Below, one piece after another: positions 1 through 14,289 of a DNA stretch of 64,000 nucleotides. The position numbers and the translations under genes were made by a program. Each line of letters opens with the position of its first letter. Positions within the stretch are counted from its first letter, which is position 1. Below the pieces are notes generated by a model that was not told the origin of the DNA, made no database searches, and saw only the letters and a program-made list of their open reading frames with translations. Source of the stretch: Drosophila pseudoobscura (Eukaryota > Arthropoda > Insecta > Diptera > Drosophilidae); assembly GCF_009870125.1 (NCBI RefSeq), contig NC_046679.1:22878001-22942000 (forward strand). The letters are read 5' to 3'.

Positions 1-2580
1 CCCCGTTTCGCGATTTGTGGCTGCCACGTGTTGCCAGCATACTCACACTCCCGGGCGGAATAAGAGAGAGAGAAAAAGAGTGAATGGGGTAGAGGACTGC
101 CACACATCACAGACACATGTCCATTTATATTGCAACAACGGCAACAGCGCATTCTGCTTTCGACGGCCGCAATTGGACATGGCCCGAACGGATTCCGAGG
201 CGGTGTCCAGGGATGATGGTGGCCAAAGCCCTGACACCCAATTAACCCTGGCGTACGAGTAGACAAAGCCCACCACATAGGGAATACAGGGAATGGACTA
301 TTGGGGTGCTCTGCCAGCTTAGCAAATCATTAATTAAACCTGGCCAAAAACAGAAACCAGACACAAAAGCACGAAAAATTATAATAATGAACAACGCATG
401 GGAAATAAACGCAAAAAGCTTTGCGGGCAGGCAGCCCTGTCCACCTTGTCCCCTCTGTGGTTCGGCAGCCCCCCCTCAAACTAATTAGCATGTTGAAATG
501 TGTTTAGTCGCTGTTGTTGCCGCTGCTGCTGCTGCTGTTTGTGGCAGCCACCACTCAGAGGTCAGAGCGAGGTCCAAGCGAAACGAGCATTAAGCATGTG
601 GAAATGAAAATGGGAGTGGGACAGTGGCAGTGGCAGTGCCAAGCAGAGAAAAAACATAAGTTGCAGCCGAGAGGTCAAGTAACATTAAGGCAAGGGGTCA
701 GTGATACGTTTGGTTAGACAGAGAGGCAGAGAAACTCGTATGTCAAGGGCTAAGGAATGTCCAGGGAAGTACGCGGATCTTTTAGGATACCGAGCCCATA
801 TACCAGTACTTCAGTAAAGTATCTATGGCAATGCCTATTGTAACACACAACTTGGACAACTGAGGAATATAAAACATAGGAGATAAGGAAATATCTTGCG
901 TAAAGGTGAATAAAAAGCACAAGGAATGACAGCCATAAGTATGGGGGAGTAACGTAAGAAACGTAGAAATAAAAATTATATTATATAAATACCTATTTAT
1001 TTATAAGAATTGTCAATCGAATCCCGTTTTCCTCGCCAAAACCATAGATTGTTGCCAGTACCGTCTACAATTTAATGGATTTGACGATAGAGTACCTAAT
1101 GATCTAATTCTCTTAGGTTTAAATGGTAAAGCTTAAAAAAGCTGGGTACTTAGTGGCTTTAATCGATCAATGCCAAGTAAAAATAAAACTCATTTGAGTA
1201 CTCGCTCTTGTAAGTCTTCATCTCCCACCGAGTTCTCGTTCTCCCTTATTATATTGATGATGTTGTTTTAGCAGACCTTCTGCGACTGCTGCTACGAGTT
1301 TGTATGGGTATGGGTAAGGTTAATGATGATTATGTATAGTCGCTAAAATAAAGTACTTACAGAGTGGAAAGCACATAACATTGTATGGATACAAATTGCA
1401 GGGAGAACAAATATAAATATGGGTACTTATATATCATAGTCTGTGGGCAGATTCAGTCTAACCGCAAACTCATTATGGCCCCCAGTCTCCTTCAAGTCTT
1501 CCTCTCCACCACTTTGCTGTACTCCCTCTGCTGTGGCAGAGCTTTAATGACGGGCGAATATTTTGTATAATATAGACATTTTCTATGGCCCCGACATGGC
1601 CAGGCGCTGAAGAGGAGACAAAACCGGCAGTAACCAGCGGCGGCAACAGCGGCATTGGCATCGGCAGTAAGCCAGCAGCTGAAAAGCGACCTGGCCGAAA
1701 CCGCAAAAACTTGCCTTTTGGTTATTTTGTGTCTGGCATTGTCATTGTGGTTGTTGCCGCTGTTTGTGCTGTTTCTGTTGTTGCTGCTGTCATGGCTGTT
1801 GTTGCTGGCCAAAACGTGCAATTAAATGCTGTATAGATGCTGCCGCAGCCATAAGCTATCGCCAATGCCTGCAGCAGTGGCCACAACTAAGGCTATATGG
1901 GCGAAGCCAACTTATTGGCAGTTGCTTGCCAAATGCAATGAATGAAAATTGCACAAAAACAGAAAGAAAAAATAAGGAAAAAGAGAAAGACACAAAGAAG
2001 AACACAATTACCGCAGAGAGGCATTCACAAGGCATATTATTGATTGGCAACCGCAGAGATACTCGTACACTCAACCAGAGACCAGGCGACACAGATGCAG
2101 ATGTAGATGCAGATGCAGATACAAATGCAGTTACAGATTCACATAGTGACTAAGGCTCTCTCTCACTAATGACGATGATGGCTACTGGCTCTGGCTCTGG
2201 CTCTCGGGGAACGTTTTTGGCTGCCATTGACATTGAAAATCTGGCAATTTGCAATCATTGCAATTAGTTTTTATTCCCTGTCGGACCTCAACGCGTCGCG
2301 ATCCAAACCGCTGGCCCGAACTTTTCTCATACAAATTATTGCCCAGGAATCGAGGAGAGGAATTTGTGCGCGAAATTATTGGGTAATTTATAAACTGAAA
2401 ATGACAAAAACGAGCGATACGAACGAAACGGAACGGAACCGTTTTCAAGGCTTGCATAACGAGAGGTTTGTTCGTTTCGTTTGAGAAATGTTAATTATTT
2501 TTCGCGCATTTCCAATTTCTCATCGTGCGGGACGGGAACGGGAGTAGGAGCGGGATGGTGAGCGGGATGGGGAACGGGAC
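1..2580. other. Non-coding DNA, no gene recognised
   Basis: Open frames here are short, overlap each other on both strands and lack splice structure, so I call none. The stretch holds simple repeats: a GATGCA-type hexamer array at about 2092-2141 and CTGGCT repeats at about 2185-2205. The sequence could be intergenic or part of a long intron of a gene outside the window. Confidence 0.6.
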
Positions 2581-2626
2581 CCTGAAAACGTGAATTGCAA
2601 TTGCAAATTGCTAATTGCCAGCCGAT

Positions 2627-2711
2627 TATTTATAACCGTGTCCGTGCATTTACAAAGTTCAAATGTGCGTTTGGTCGGAAGTAATTTGCTCGTTTAACGC
2701 GTCTATAAATA
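2627..2711. promoter_or_regulatory. Pair of divergent TATAAATA boxes
   Basis: A perfect TATAAATA lies on the + strand at 2704-2711, and a second copy lies on the - strand at 2627-2634, facing the other way. The + copy is flanked by GC-rich sequence (CTATAAATAGGCGCC), as in strong fly promoters. About 31 nt downstream there is only a weak Inr (around 2732-2736), and no ORF follows on either side. This could be a promoter for a non-coding transcript or chance. Confidence 0.25.
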
Positions 2712-2760
2712 GGCGCCCTGATAGCGACGACAATCGTTGGGCCGCCCCGCCAAAGCTATA

Positions 2761-5700
2761 GCGTCAGCACTCAGGGGGCAAGGTGGCGTATACGTAATGG
2801 CATGATATGAGCCCCGAAGGCGAGGAGTGACGATGGCGTGGCTTGTTCATGTGTGTGCCTATGGTTTGTCATTCTCTTAGCAAGTGGGTCGACCAAGAGA
2901 GCAGCGAGGAGAATAGCCTTGCTCCACATTGCTCTTATGGGCTGCCCCCCATTGAATCATTGAATGTTCAGGTTCTTGCTTCCGCTAATCTCTGGCCGGG
3001 AATGGGAAATGGGCTGTAATGAGTATCTATGATGTACGGAATACAAGTACTTGCGGCATCCAGATCTCTTGAATCGAAAGTGTAAGTGTGGTCTCATTTC
3101 TGAAACTCTCCGCGGCTTGTTTTTCATTCAATCCAAGTCAAAACAAAGCAGAACAAGAAACAGGTTGTAGTGGAAAAAAATTTGGAATATGCACGAAGAA
3201 TACCTGACTAAGGCATTGCTCCTCGAAACTTAGAGCTGTAATTAGAGATGAAAAAGGATAGAGTTAATGCAAATACTCTTGTTCCTTTCAATTGATTCTC
3301 TTGTTATCGCAATTGAAAGTAAGACACTTTCCCAATGGTGCTAAAAGCACCTGGGAGCCTTTTAGTCGAGACACTCTGCCACAACCTTCTTCTTGCTTTT
3401 ATGCTTTTCCTTGGCAGTCTTTTCAATGTTTGTGATTAGGTCCCAATGACACCCATTCCTCTTTCCATTTCCAAACGCAATCCCATTCTCTGCCACATTA
3501 ATCATGGCAACATTTGCCATGCAATTAAGCAAATGAAGCCTGCATTTAAGTGCTGACAATGATGATGATGATAAGGGGACTTCGACTCTGAGTCGGGGTC
3601 TTGGGGATGGGACTGGGTGTTGGGACAGGGGAAATCTTGACGAAATCATTAGTCTAATGTGGTTAGTCGAACATCGATAAGTGAGTGTGCCCCAAGCAGG
3701 CACCTAATGCGCATTTAATACCCCTTTGAGTCATTTGAAATTCAATCGAGTCGCTGGCTAATATTGTCAGCCCCCCCCGCCCGCTCGATCAGGACAAAGA
3801 ACGCAACGCATTCGGTATCAATTGAATTCGAGTGGAGTCGACACTCATTTCTGGCTATTCATCAAACCCGAATCACAATTGAAATGCAATTTTCTGATTT
3901 TGTGATTTTGTGATGTGGCAAATTAAAAACCGGCAGTCGCATATCACAATATATCGGACAGACAGCAAAAAACCCATTGACGCAGACCGCAATTCAATCA
4001 GTCAACGTCGTCGTGGCCTTTTTCGTCAGTCTTATTGGCCATACACTTAAATGGCCAACAAATCCCCGACACCGGCCAGCCGGCCAGATGTCCGTTTTCA
4101 GATTTCAGGCAGCCCAAGACAGCGCGCAAATGTCAAACGTATTCCGCCATAATTAAATTATAAATATTACAACAATTTGTTGCTTTCTTTGCGCAACAAA
4201 CAAACATACCACACCACACCACACAGTTCATTTAAGTATTTTGAGCACAAACCGCCTGTGTGCGAGTGCCAGTGCCAGTGCCAGTGCGAGAGGGGAGGAA
4301 TTGCGCATACGCCACGTTGCATGGCCAAATGAAATCGCATTGAAAGCCAAACGAAATTGCATTGAAAGCGAACAAATAAGTTCGGTTTATGGACACAGAA
4401 CGAATGTGGAATGCACTTAAGAGTAGGATTTCCGCTTCAAAATAACAAATTGGATTTGGGGAAAACATTTACATATGCCGAAAGAGATGCCACTTGAACC
4501 GTTGGTATTATTTGGAGGAACCTAAATAAACGCGAGTTCTGTAATAATTCATTTAGATCCTCTCAATCTTCTTCATTGGCAATCCGTTATAGAGTCCAAA
4601 TGAACCCTTTCTTTTCGAAGAGTATATCGAACAAGGCGAAAAGTTGCGTATGTCATGCGAAACGGCATTCGTTGAATGTAATTCCTCGTGCTCACTTTTC
4701 CGGCTGCCCCTTAACCCGTTGCTACCTATCAACCGCTCCCCTCACCCCTGTCTGGGGGTCGCCAATCACGTGTCGCAAACATGATTTATTTCGTCAATTT
4801 ATGCCAAAAGTGTAAAACGATTTTCTACCGTGCCAAATGAAATATTATGACGGGCACTATCATTTACATGTGTTTCACAGCCTCCCACTTTCCGCGTGTG
4901 CGTGTGTCTGTGTCTGTGCCTGTGTGTGGGCGTGGCATTTCGTTTAGGAATGCGACAGTTGACTGACTAAAGCTATCTCATTCACTCAGTCAGTGGCCCT
5001 CTCTTTCTAACGCACTCGTGCCATCTCTGTTGCTCCGTTTGAATGTGTTGGCATTTTGCAATTTAGCAAAAAGGGAAATTACATTTAAATTGAATTGTAA
5101 ACCGAATAAATTGTTGGATGTTGAAGAGGTGTTGGCTCGGGGATGGTTTTTGGAGTTATGGGATGGAATGAAAAGGGGTTCAAAGTGTGAGTGTGAGTGC
5201 GAGTGTGTGTTCTGTAAATTTACGATTGAACTGTGGAATGGCATTCGACTGTTTCTGCGGGTGCTCTTCTGAATAATTTAGCATTTGAAAGTTATCAGTC
5301 TATACATAAATACTGCTCACCATGAGGGCTTTTCCCCAAAGCTCTGGGGAGTGGAAATTGCAGAAAGAGGAAGGGATACAAGGAGCTAGGCGGGAGAGTG
5401 TTGGTAGTCAATTAGTAAATGTTTAGAAAACTTTATCAATTTCCCTATGGAATCTTCTCCAATGATTCATGATTTAGTCTCTTTTCCTTTCCTTTCCGCC
5501 CGAATTCGATTGGAAAAGCGCTGCAGCTTTAAATGTATTTTTGATTTAACATTGTTTATTGTATTTGGCAACAAATTCAAATGTATTTATCATGGCCAAG
5601 CCGACGCACACACAAAGTACGAGTGTCTGCAGAATAAAATGGAAATGAAAATTTTAATTTATTTAGCATATGGAAATATTTCCACAAAGCCGACACAAAA

Positions 5701-8700
5701 ACCCCAAAGCACACACACAAAATTAAAACCCGCATTTATACGTGAACGAGTGAACGAGTAAACGAGTATTTCAACAGCAGCTATGGGATGGTACGCAAAG
5801 AGGTTAAATAAAACAATTCTATTTAATCTGGCTGATATGTATATCCTACATAAGAGGTTGGGTAAACATATAGGCCATGGCAATGCCCGTAGAAATACGC
5901 AATGGATTGCCAAACCGCAAAATGGCAACTAATTAAATTAATGGGAAACAAATGCGTGACCAGGATTGGAACCCCATGACATACCAAATCCAATCACTCT
6001 CCATCCAAATACGAATACGACTACGAATGTGTATTTGTATCTGTATCTGTATCTCTATCTGCGTCTGCATCTGCGGGGAGTCAATTAATGTTGTCCAAGT
6101 GGATGCTGATTTAAGTGCAATTAAAGTGCAAATTCTCAAATATTTTTTCTGCTGATATGCCAGTTGTCCGCCCGTCCATTCGTCCGTCCGTCCGTCTTGC
6201 CGGTCGGTTCCATGCGATATGCAAATTAAGCAAATGCCAGCTAAGCGCAATGCTAGTCGTATACGTATCTGTATCTATGGCCAAGTACGAGTACAGATAC
6301 CCGTATCCATAAGATACCAGAAACCAGACGGCCAGACAGCGACAGCCACATACAACTTTTATCGCATGTGCATTTTCTTAGCCCACGACGCCAAAGACGA
6401 TAAATGCAAATCTTGACAGTTTTCTTTAAAACATTTTTATTTATTTTCGGTTGCAGTTGCATTTGCGTTTCGTTTCTTTTCTTTTTTAGTTTCTTCTCTC
6501 TTCAGTTTTGCTTCGTGGACGAACAAAGTTTCTTGGCTTTAGTTTTCATTGTCTGGCGGGTTGTCTGAGGGTCTGTGGGGCCATTCGGAAGCACGTTTCG
6601 TGCTCGCACATCCGCCGTGGTACGGCAGTAGTTGCAGTTCCAGCAGAAAGATACAAATGTATCTCGCACACAAATGGGCCATCTGCCACCCCCTCACTGC
6701 CAGCCATACACATAGACATAGACAGGCCCCAGCAAGATTGTCGCAACGACTACGGCGACAACACGCCATTACATTCCCTTCAAAGCTGTCCAAATACTTT
6801 GAAGCCAGTCTGGAGGTGGCTTGAAGGGTAAAGTTACGGCACTTTTTAATTATCGCTAATTATGGAACTCATCTTACACTTTATTCCGTTGAAAATGCTG
6901 TCGGATGAACGATAGTCTTTCCTAATTGAAAATCTTATTTAATAATCGATTAAGTGCGTTATTTATCTGAGACAGTTGTCGATTTTTCTATAGTACATAT
7001 ATCTATGGCTGATATATTGACCCCAATTGTAGGGTCTCAGTTCAAGTTATCGTTGCTTATCTTTTCCCTTGATTACATACTCGTAGAAATGTTTCTTCAT
7101 TTACAATATTGCGTATACTTTTGCTCCGTACTATACACCCTTTATTTTATTGAAAAGATCTGAGGCCCCTACATTCGGAGATGGTTCTTTCCTGCGAATA
7201 AGCTCACCCATTCAGAAGTTCCCCCATTCAGAATGAATGTACAACGTACGTTGACAGAACTACTCATCTGCATTACAAATAAGTTGCAACTCTTATAATG
7301 CAGGGCATTAATTATAGCGGAATGTTTATGAATCCATCAGATCCATTTCGCGGACGATTACTGCTTCCGTTTGGGATCGGGTTTGCCATCCCCTGTCAAG
7401 GGCAGAAATGCTGTTCGAATAATTGTGTTTTTCCGCCCAGTACCATACACACTCTCAATCACAATACAAATCTCAATATCGATTGGTATTTACCTGCTCA
7501 TACATAATTCATGGCGATGGGGATGGGGATGGGTGGGGTGGATCGTTTAATATGAAAACCAATTAATTAAACTCTCAACAACAAGCGTCTCGACGGCAAG
7601 CTTAGAAATTACTTAATAAATTACTTTCATTAAAGCCACAAAGGAAAAGTCGAGCCAGTCAGCAGGAAAGGGCAGAGCAGAGCAGGGCACAGCACGGCAC
7701 CCACATCCACTCCCGCTCTCCGTCCCACTTCCCTGCCTTTCTCCATCCGACTTTCGGCCTGGATGACACCGTCAAGGCGTTGATTTATATTAATCGACCC
7801 GCTTGTACAGCTCAAAGCAGAAACAAAGCAGCAAAAAATATGCCAAGTAATAAATTGAGTGAAATCTACACATCGTATAGGGGGCTGCCTATATACACAC
7901 ACATATATAATATGTATATACTTTAGACGATATATCTGCATTGGCGAGGAAAGAAAATGCAAAATATGCGCTAATTTTTTATTTAAATTGCGTATGCCAA
8001 ACAAATGGTTCGGAACAGAACAGCACAGAACAGAGGACCAATGTGCGACATGATTTATTGGCAAGAAGAAAAGTCCCCTCTCCAGGCAAAAAAGATACGT
8101 AGCATTAGTTTCTCGAGTGGGTCACAGTCACAGCCACAGCGAAGAAAACGCTTTAAATCAGCTGTTCCCAATATTATAATAAAGCTGGGAGTAAAACGGA
8201 GCTTGGATGGGTTCTGGTTCTGTCGAAAAGCGGGCCAAGAAAATGCTGACTACAAATTGCAGTTGCCAGCCGAACCAAGAAGAAATTGCCTCATGATTAC
8301 GTCGACTGTCCGTTGTATCCGTCTGTACTGTCCGCTTGTCCGCCTGTCCGCTTGGTCGCTGTCGGTCTTGGTCCGTCACGTCCATGTCGTCTGGCTGTCT
8401 CTTTGGGTCTCTGAGGAAATACAAAAGTTTCCAAATTTCTGCGCTATAAGCACGTGCCTGCTCGTGCCCGACTATTGCTCGAATGCTTTGCCAAAAATTC
8501 AGTCTTTTCCGTCAGCCAAAGTCAGAGAGTCGGGCATTCAGGCAGTCAGTCAGTCAGACAGTCAGTCGGTTGGACTGTCTTTTCCCCCTTTCGAAATTCA
8601 CTTCATGTTAATTCTCTTTCCTTTGATTTTGCGTTTGCATTTTGGCCTGCCACTCGGGGTTTAATGTAATTCTTAAGCAGTTGCCTTTTCCTTCGCTGTG

Positions 8701-11700
8701 CGCTCTGTGCGCCCGCTCGAAATGCCTGCGAAATGGGGTTAAGCTGCCTGAATGCTGAATGCCAAATGGTAGATGCTAGATGGTAGATGGTAAATGGCAG
8801 GCACTGTACGAGTACGCGCATCCGAGTGCCATGAGGCATAGCCACCGAAATGGGTCACCTCGAGCCAAGCATTTTTCGGCGGTGCCTTCGTATTAGAATA
8901 TATAAGACAGCACTCGAGATGCAGATGAAGAAACCCAGAGAATAAAGTACCATATAGAGGGTACAAAAGTTTTTAATTAACCAAAGACACAGCTGTGTAG
9001 GATGTCCATACCCTCTTATGAGGGCCTTCCCTAATGGCGTTCAATCATCATTCTCCATAAGTAAAGGCTCATTACCATTAGACTTCCTCTGCAGTAAGCA
9101 AGGCTCGCCCATCCACGCAGTCCCTCCCCCAGGGTCCCCTCCTTTCCACTCATTAGGAGCGCATCCCGAAAACTCATAAGCTCCCGCCTGATTGATAAGC
9201 AGTTAATAATAATAAGTGAGCCTCGACTAAAGAACGGAAGCAGGGAGCAGGGAGCAGTGCAGGGTGTAACTGGGTTCATAAATGCACCGACTGGCCATAC
9301 ATATAATTTGACACACACACACACACACATGAACATGGACACGGACACGGGGCACATGGCACGCAAGGTAAGACCCCGTCCCCGTCCCGGTCTCGGGAAC
9401 CAGACAAAGTCCAAAAACTCTGCAAGCCATCAATGTAATTACGGACATGGCACGCAGTCAGCGAGTAAGCCATGGCCCCATACCATTCCCCCTGTCCCTG
9501 CGCTGTCGCTGCCTGCCCATCGCTCCAACGATAATGACTACACCTCAAATTGCATAGTGGAAAAAAAGAAATACATAGTAGACTCGAAGAGCGCCTAAGG
9601 TTTCCAGGCGAGAGATCAAAACGAAACAAGGAAACGATGACGTTCCGAAAAAACAATAACCCCAAATGGAATAAAAGGAAAATGAAAATCAGACAAACAA
9701 CCGAATTAACAAAAAGCAAAAAAAATATAACCACCAAAGAGCGTGGAAGCGAGGGGAAGACAGGAGAGGGACATAATGCGAGTTTAAGTGCATGAAATTA
9801 CAAAAACTGGCTGAAGTTTTCGGAAGGGTTCCTCGAGAGTCGGAACGGGGACTGGTTCTGGGACTGGGACTGGGTCTGGGACTGGGTTTGGGACTGGCCT
9901 GGTGCCCTGTTTGCCGTGGGCTTGCACCCTTTTTCCTTCCTCCTATCTCCTGCTGCCAGTCCTCTGCGGCTACTGACAACTAATTTCGTACCTCGTGTTA
10001 GTTAGTTGTTCGAGGAAGGGGCGAGGGCAGGGGACGAGGCGGACATAGAAAGGTTGCATTTAAATAATTGCGGAAGTTCGTTCGTTTGAGGCTGACATTT
10101 GAAATGCAGAATGTATGCACAGATGTGTTTGATTGGGTTGCAGTTGCTGTTGCTGCCTGGGGGTGGGTGTGGGGGGGGGGGAGGGGCTGGGGTTCAATGT
10201 TGGTCGTTTGCTTATCTTGTAATTGTTGATTTAGTGTGCGTGTATGCGAGTGTTTGTGTGTGCTGTGTGTGTACTCAATTTATATTTTTGTTCATTTCAG
10301 GTTCGATGGCAGTGCTGCGCTGCATCGGGTATGGGTGGGGTAGGGATAGGGGCAGGGGTAGGGGTAGGCGGTAGGCGGTATGTTTGCCCGCCTGGTTCAT
10401 TGTTCGATCGTGGTCGCGGTCGTGGTTCGTTGGCGTTCCCGGCGCGTGACAAATGACTTTGACGTTGCATTCGCATATTATCGTTAATACACTGCGTCCC
10501 ACACGTACTCATACACCCCATCAGAAGCATACATATGTACGTTGTACTTCTAAAGTGTTCTGATCATTTCAATTTGCAAGTGTTTTTGGTTTCTTTCTAG
10601 TTTCTCTTTATAAAATATGTCTTAGAAAATCCCCGTATACATAAAATATTTCCGCCTGGCGTACGAATACAAGTTGAACCCAGTGTCTGTCTCTAGATCT
10701 GACTCGGGATCTGCTTGCCACTGCGGGTCTGGGCCTCCGCAGCGTCCTACGTAGCCATCAATCCAAACAGGCAAACAGTCAATCCCCTTCCGAATCAACA
10801 ACAAATTGAACTGCCGCTGTTTGTACAAAAAATATCGTATCTACATACTCGTACTCGCAGATACATCTATCTTGTGTGGTTGTTGCACGGCACACTACCA
10901 CCATAATTGACAGTTGTGTCGGCATTTATTTATTTTTATTTATTTTCTAGACAAAATACCAACAGACAGACACACACATAAATATTGAACCTGGCAGTGC
11001 GGTGCACTGAACCGGTCGCTAAATTTGGGCCCAGCTTTTTACTGGGTTCAATGTAACCCCACGGGGCTTCCACCTAATGTAGGCGCACCCCTCTAGTCAG
11101 AGTCGCGGTCGTGCCGGATGGAGCGTGTGTTGGCAGAGAGATACAGGAGGATGGGGTGCAGAGTTCGGGGCATTATCAAGGATTGATAGTGTACCCTGAA
11201 CCTGAATAGTCGGGAAAGCAGATACAGACAGATACAAATGTTGTGTCAGTTGCACTGATTGCGCATTGGAGAGTCCTCAAAGGAGAGCTGAGCGGTGAGC
11301 CCTATGAACCCTGACAAGGGTTTGGCGTAGTTGAAAGCAACTTAAGTGCCATTGCAGGGACACTTCTAGCATAGTGCGATTCAGAACTATGTGGAATTTG
11401 GATCAAATTTGGAAAAAAGTATGCTCCAGCATAAATATTTTACTTTGAAGATCTCACAGGGAAAAAACCTCATATTTCACCTCATTCGCAGACTCAATGC
11501 CTGATAGTTATAGATGACACTGTTCTCCACTCTACTTGTCTCCCTCTCCACTCTCCCATCGCGCTGACAGGCTCTCTCTTGGGGACAACAGCGGACACCA
11601 AACGTCAATTTGGCGTTTCTGTCAGAGCAAACTGTCGCATCCGCTGCGGGGAAGGGGGAGGGGTAGGGGGAGAGTGACGGTTAGAGGTGGAAACTAACTA

Positions 11701-14150
11701 ACTAAAGTGTCATACGCGCTTGATGCCAGACTAATATCTGCGAGTCGAGCCGAGCCGAACCGAACCGACCCGACCCGAACCGCCGCGTCAGCTGCATTTG
11801 ACACTTGTGCGTGGTACAAGTATTTACGATATGCCTCGGCAACTCGACCGATTTCTAGCGATTCCCTGCGATTTCTTTGTTTATAATTTCAATGGATAGA
11901 ATGGTGGTGTTCCTGCCCTTGGCAATCTGTCGACCACCCTGTCCGTCTGTTCGTCTATCTGTCTGTCTATCCGTCCTGACTTTCTGCCTGAGTTTCTTCC
12001 TGTCTCTTGCCTGTCCCTTGCCAGTCCCCGTCCTGGCACTGTCTGTCTGCTTTCTGGGACTGGTTCTGTTTCTGGGTCCTGTCTCTTTTATGTGCTTCCT
12101 CGTTATTTTGGTTGACAATCAAATTCTAACGAAATTGGATTCCCTTGTTCTTGGGCACGCTCTGTCGGGCCCTGACCTCCTCACCCTCGTCCACTTCTAA
12201 AATATTAAAAAATGGCAAATGGAAAATAAAAAAAAATCAAGTAAATTGCCTGCAATTTCAATTGTTTTTCCTCTTTGTCCAACAACATGTGTGCTGGCAG
12301 ATATTTATTTTTTTATTTCCGATTTGAACCCAGCATTTTTAATGCGAAAATCATTTCACAAATTGTTTGCCAGCGATATTTATGTTTCAAAAGCAAAATG
12401 TAGTTACCGCTGTGCCCCGGGGACAATACACATAGTACTATATGGAGAAGCATCCGTCTCCGTTCTATTATTTCAGCTGTCAGACATTTCGACACTTGAA
12501 ATTGAGCGCGTGTGATATTTTCATTTCGAGGCAGGGAAAGGGTCGCGCTGTAGACGAGTTTGTGGGAGATATGTGGATATGCCATGCCTCCAGCAAAAAA
12601 AAAGGGAATATAAAAAGGGAGCGCAAGAAATTTGCACAACAGGAAGCTGTAATTGGCCCTGGAGCGCTTAAGTAAACAGCGCCAAAGCCAAAGCCAGAGC
12701 CAACCCAGATCCAGACCCAGACAGGGAATGAATATTGGAACAACAGCAGCTGTTGGCTGATAAGGTCGCACCCAGAGCCAGGACTGGGCTCCTTACACAA
12801 TGTCAACTGATTGCCGTCTTGCGTGTTCATTCGGGGTTTCCTTTCCTGCCAGCCAGCAAGGGTGAGGCTTATTAATTATGACGGACCATGAATTGATAAT
12901 GGACGAAGTCCCAACAGGGCCAGCAACGGGAGGCGTGCACCGACCCTCACATGAACAACATCAGCGGCAGGCCATATGCACTTGATTGGTTTAGCTATAG
13001 ATGGATAGATGGCCTAATGGAAACAACATATCAAGCATTTTTATTATAAAAGTATACAAGTTCTCTCAAACGAAAACGAGAACTAAAAGGAAATATAGCA
13101 CCAGAGAAGAGCATTGGAATATACTGATTGAAACCAGATTAGATGTTATCATATATACATTCATATAACTAGTAGCTAACCTGGCAAACCATTTGCCGCA
13201 GTATTGTGAACTATTTCCATTGCTCCGAACGATGTTATTGGGAAGCATGAATTGAATGTGCGAATGGACTTCAGGAACAGGTTTGAGTCTGGATCCGTGC
13301 CAATAAGCAAGCCATTCAATGGTTCTAGCGGTGTCTCAATTATAGGTAGCTGCACTTTCCTGATGAGTCATACCATCTGACTCATGTTTGAATTTGACCC
13401 AATGACAATGTGGACATTCTTTGCCCATAGCAAAAATCAACAATTTCGGATGAGCGGAATGCGAGATAAAGAGACGAAGCGTCGTCTGCCATTTTCTCTG
13501 TGAGTGTCAATTACGTATCTTAATGCTTGACTCCGTTCCAATTATCCTTGTAGTGCCTCTTGTGTTTGAGATTCACGCAATTGCGACATGCTCACGCGCA
13601 CATTTTCGTTATTTTGTTGCATTGGTTCTTCTATCCTTTCTTCTCTACTATTTCGCATGTTCCTTTCTTTATTCGCTTGAAGGCCCAATGGTTTTGTTCG
13701 CTATAACAAACATTTCATAAAAATCGGTAGAGCCGTTTGTGAGGAGCTCAAACACAAACACCATGACACGAGATTTTTCATATATTATAATATATTCTAT
13801 GTACCAATGCTTTCCAGAGTCCAACTAAATGAAGAAGCCAATACACCCGCAAAGTCAACATATTAGAGAATTAGAGATATTTGTAATTAAGCCAATCCAT
13901 CATGGTCCGTTCCGACTACTTGTCGGATAGACTATGTTTTATTTCCCGTTTTAAAGGAAATCACGAAGCGTCGCACAGTGGGGCCTGAGATGGTGAATGG
14001 TTCCGTTCCCCCTCCGTAGGTGAGATCAGACAACAGCTGGCAATGTCCCCGTCCCGTCTCCTTCCCAATCGCTTCTGGCAAGAAGGGGGACTGTGCCTGG
14101 GCAACATCAAAAGCCCGTTCGAGTGGTGGCTGCCACTTTTCAAAAGTGCG
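2761..14150. other. Long non-coding stretch, no gene recognised
   Basis: I see no exon with convincing coding character over about 11 kb. It contains many simple repeats: TGTATC/TACGAA units at about 6011-6075, CAGT units near 8541-8570, an AC dinucleotide tract at 9310-9329, a GGGACT-type minisatellite at about 9849-9898, a G-run near 10168-10195 and AGCCA/CAGAC units near 12682-12725. Long frames such as 8005-8664 run through low-complexity DNA and have no supporting start context or introns. Regulatory sequence for neighbouring genes is likely but cannot be assigned. Confidence 0.55.
9849..9898 (+). repeat. GGGACT-type minisatellite
   Basis: About eight imperfect tandem copies of a GGGACT/GGGTCT hexamer. 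Related GGGANT arrays recur at about 26220-26255. Confidence 0.8.
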
Positions 14151-14163
14151 AAATTAAAACAAA

Positions 14164-14289
14164 ATGTTGCAAGATGCTGCGGGCTCTGGCACTGCCTCCG
14201 ACTCCTCTCCGATGGGGGACTACACCTCCGACTACGAGTCCAACTCCTCCTCTGACTTCGTCTTGGGCTCTTTGATCCCGTTTGGCTGA
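14164..14289 (+). CDS. Candidate 41-residue small ORF
   Basis: An ATG in a near-perfect fly start context (CAAAATG) opens a 41-codon frame, with an in-frame stop 9 nt upstream and a TGA at the end. The product is rich in Ser, Asp and Tyr, with a core like DYTSDYESNSSSDF, which looks more protein-like than the surrounding low-complexity frames. There is no signal peptide or known domain, and no intron or promoter is evident. It may be a micropeptide, one exon of something larger, or a chance frame. Confidence 0.25.
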   Translation: MLQDAAGSGTASDSSPMGDYTSDYESNSSSDFVLGSLIPFG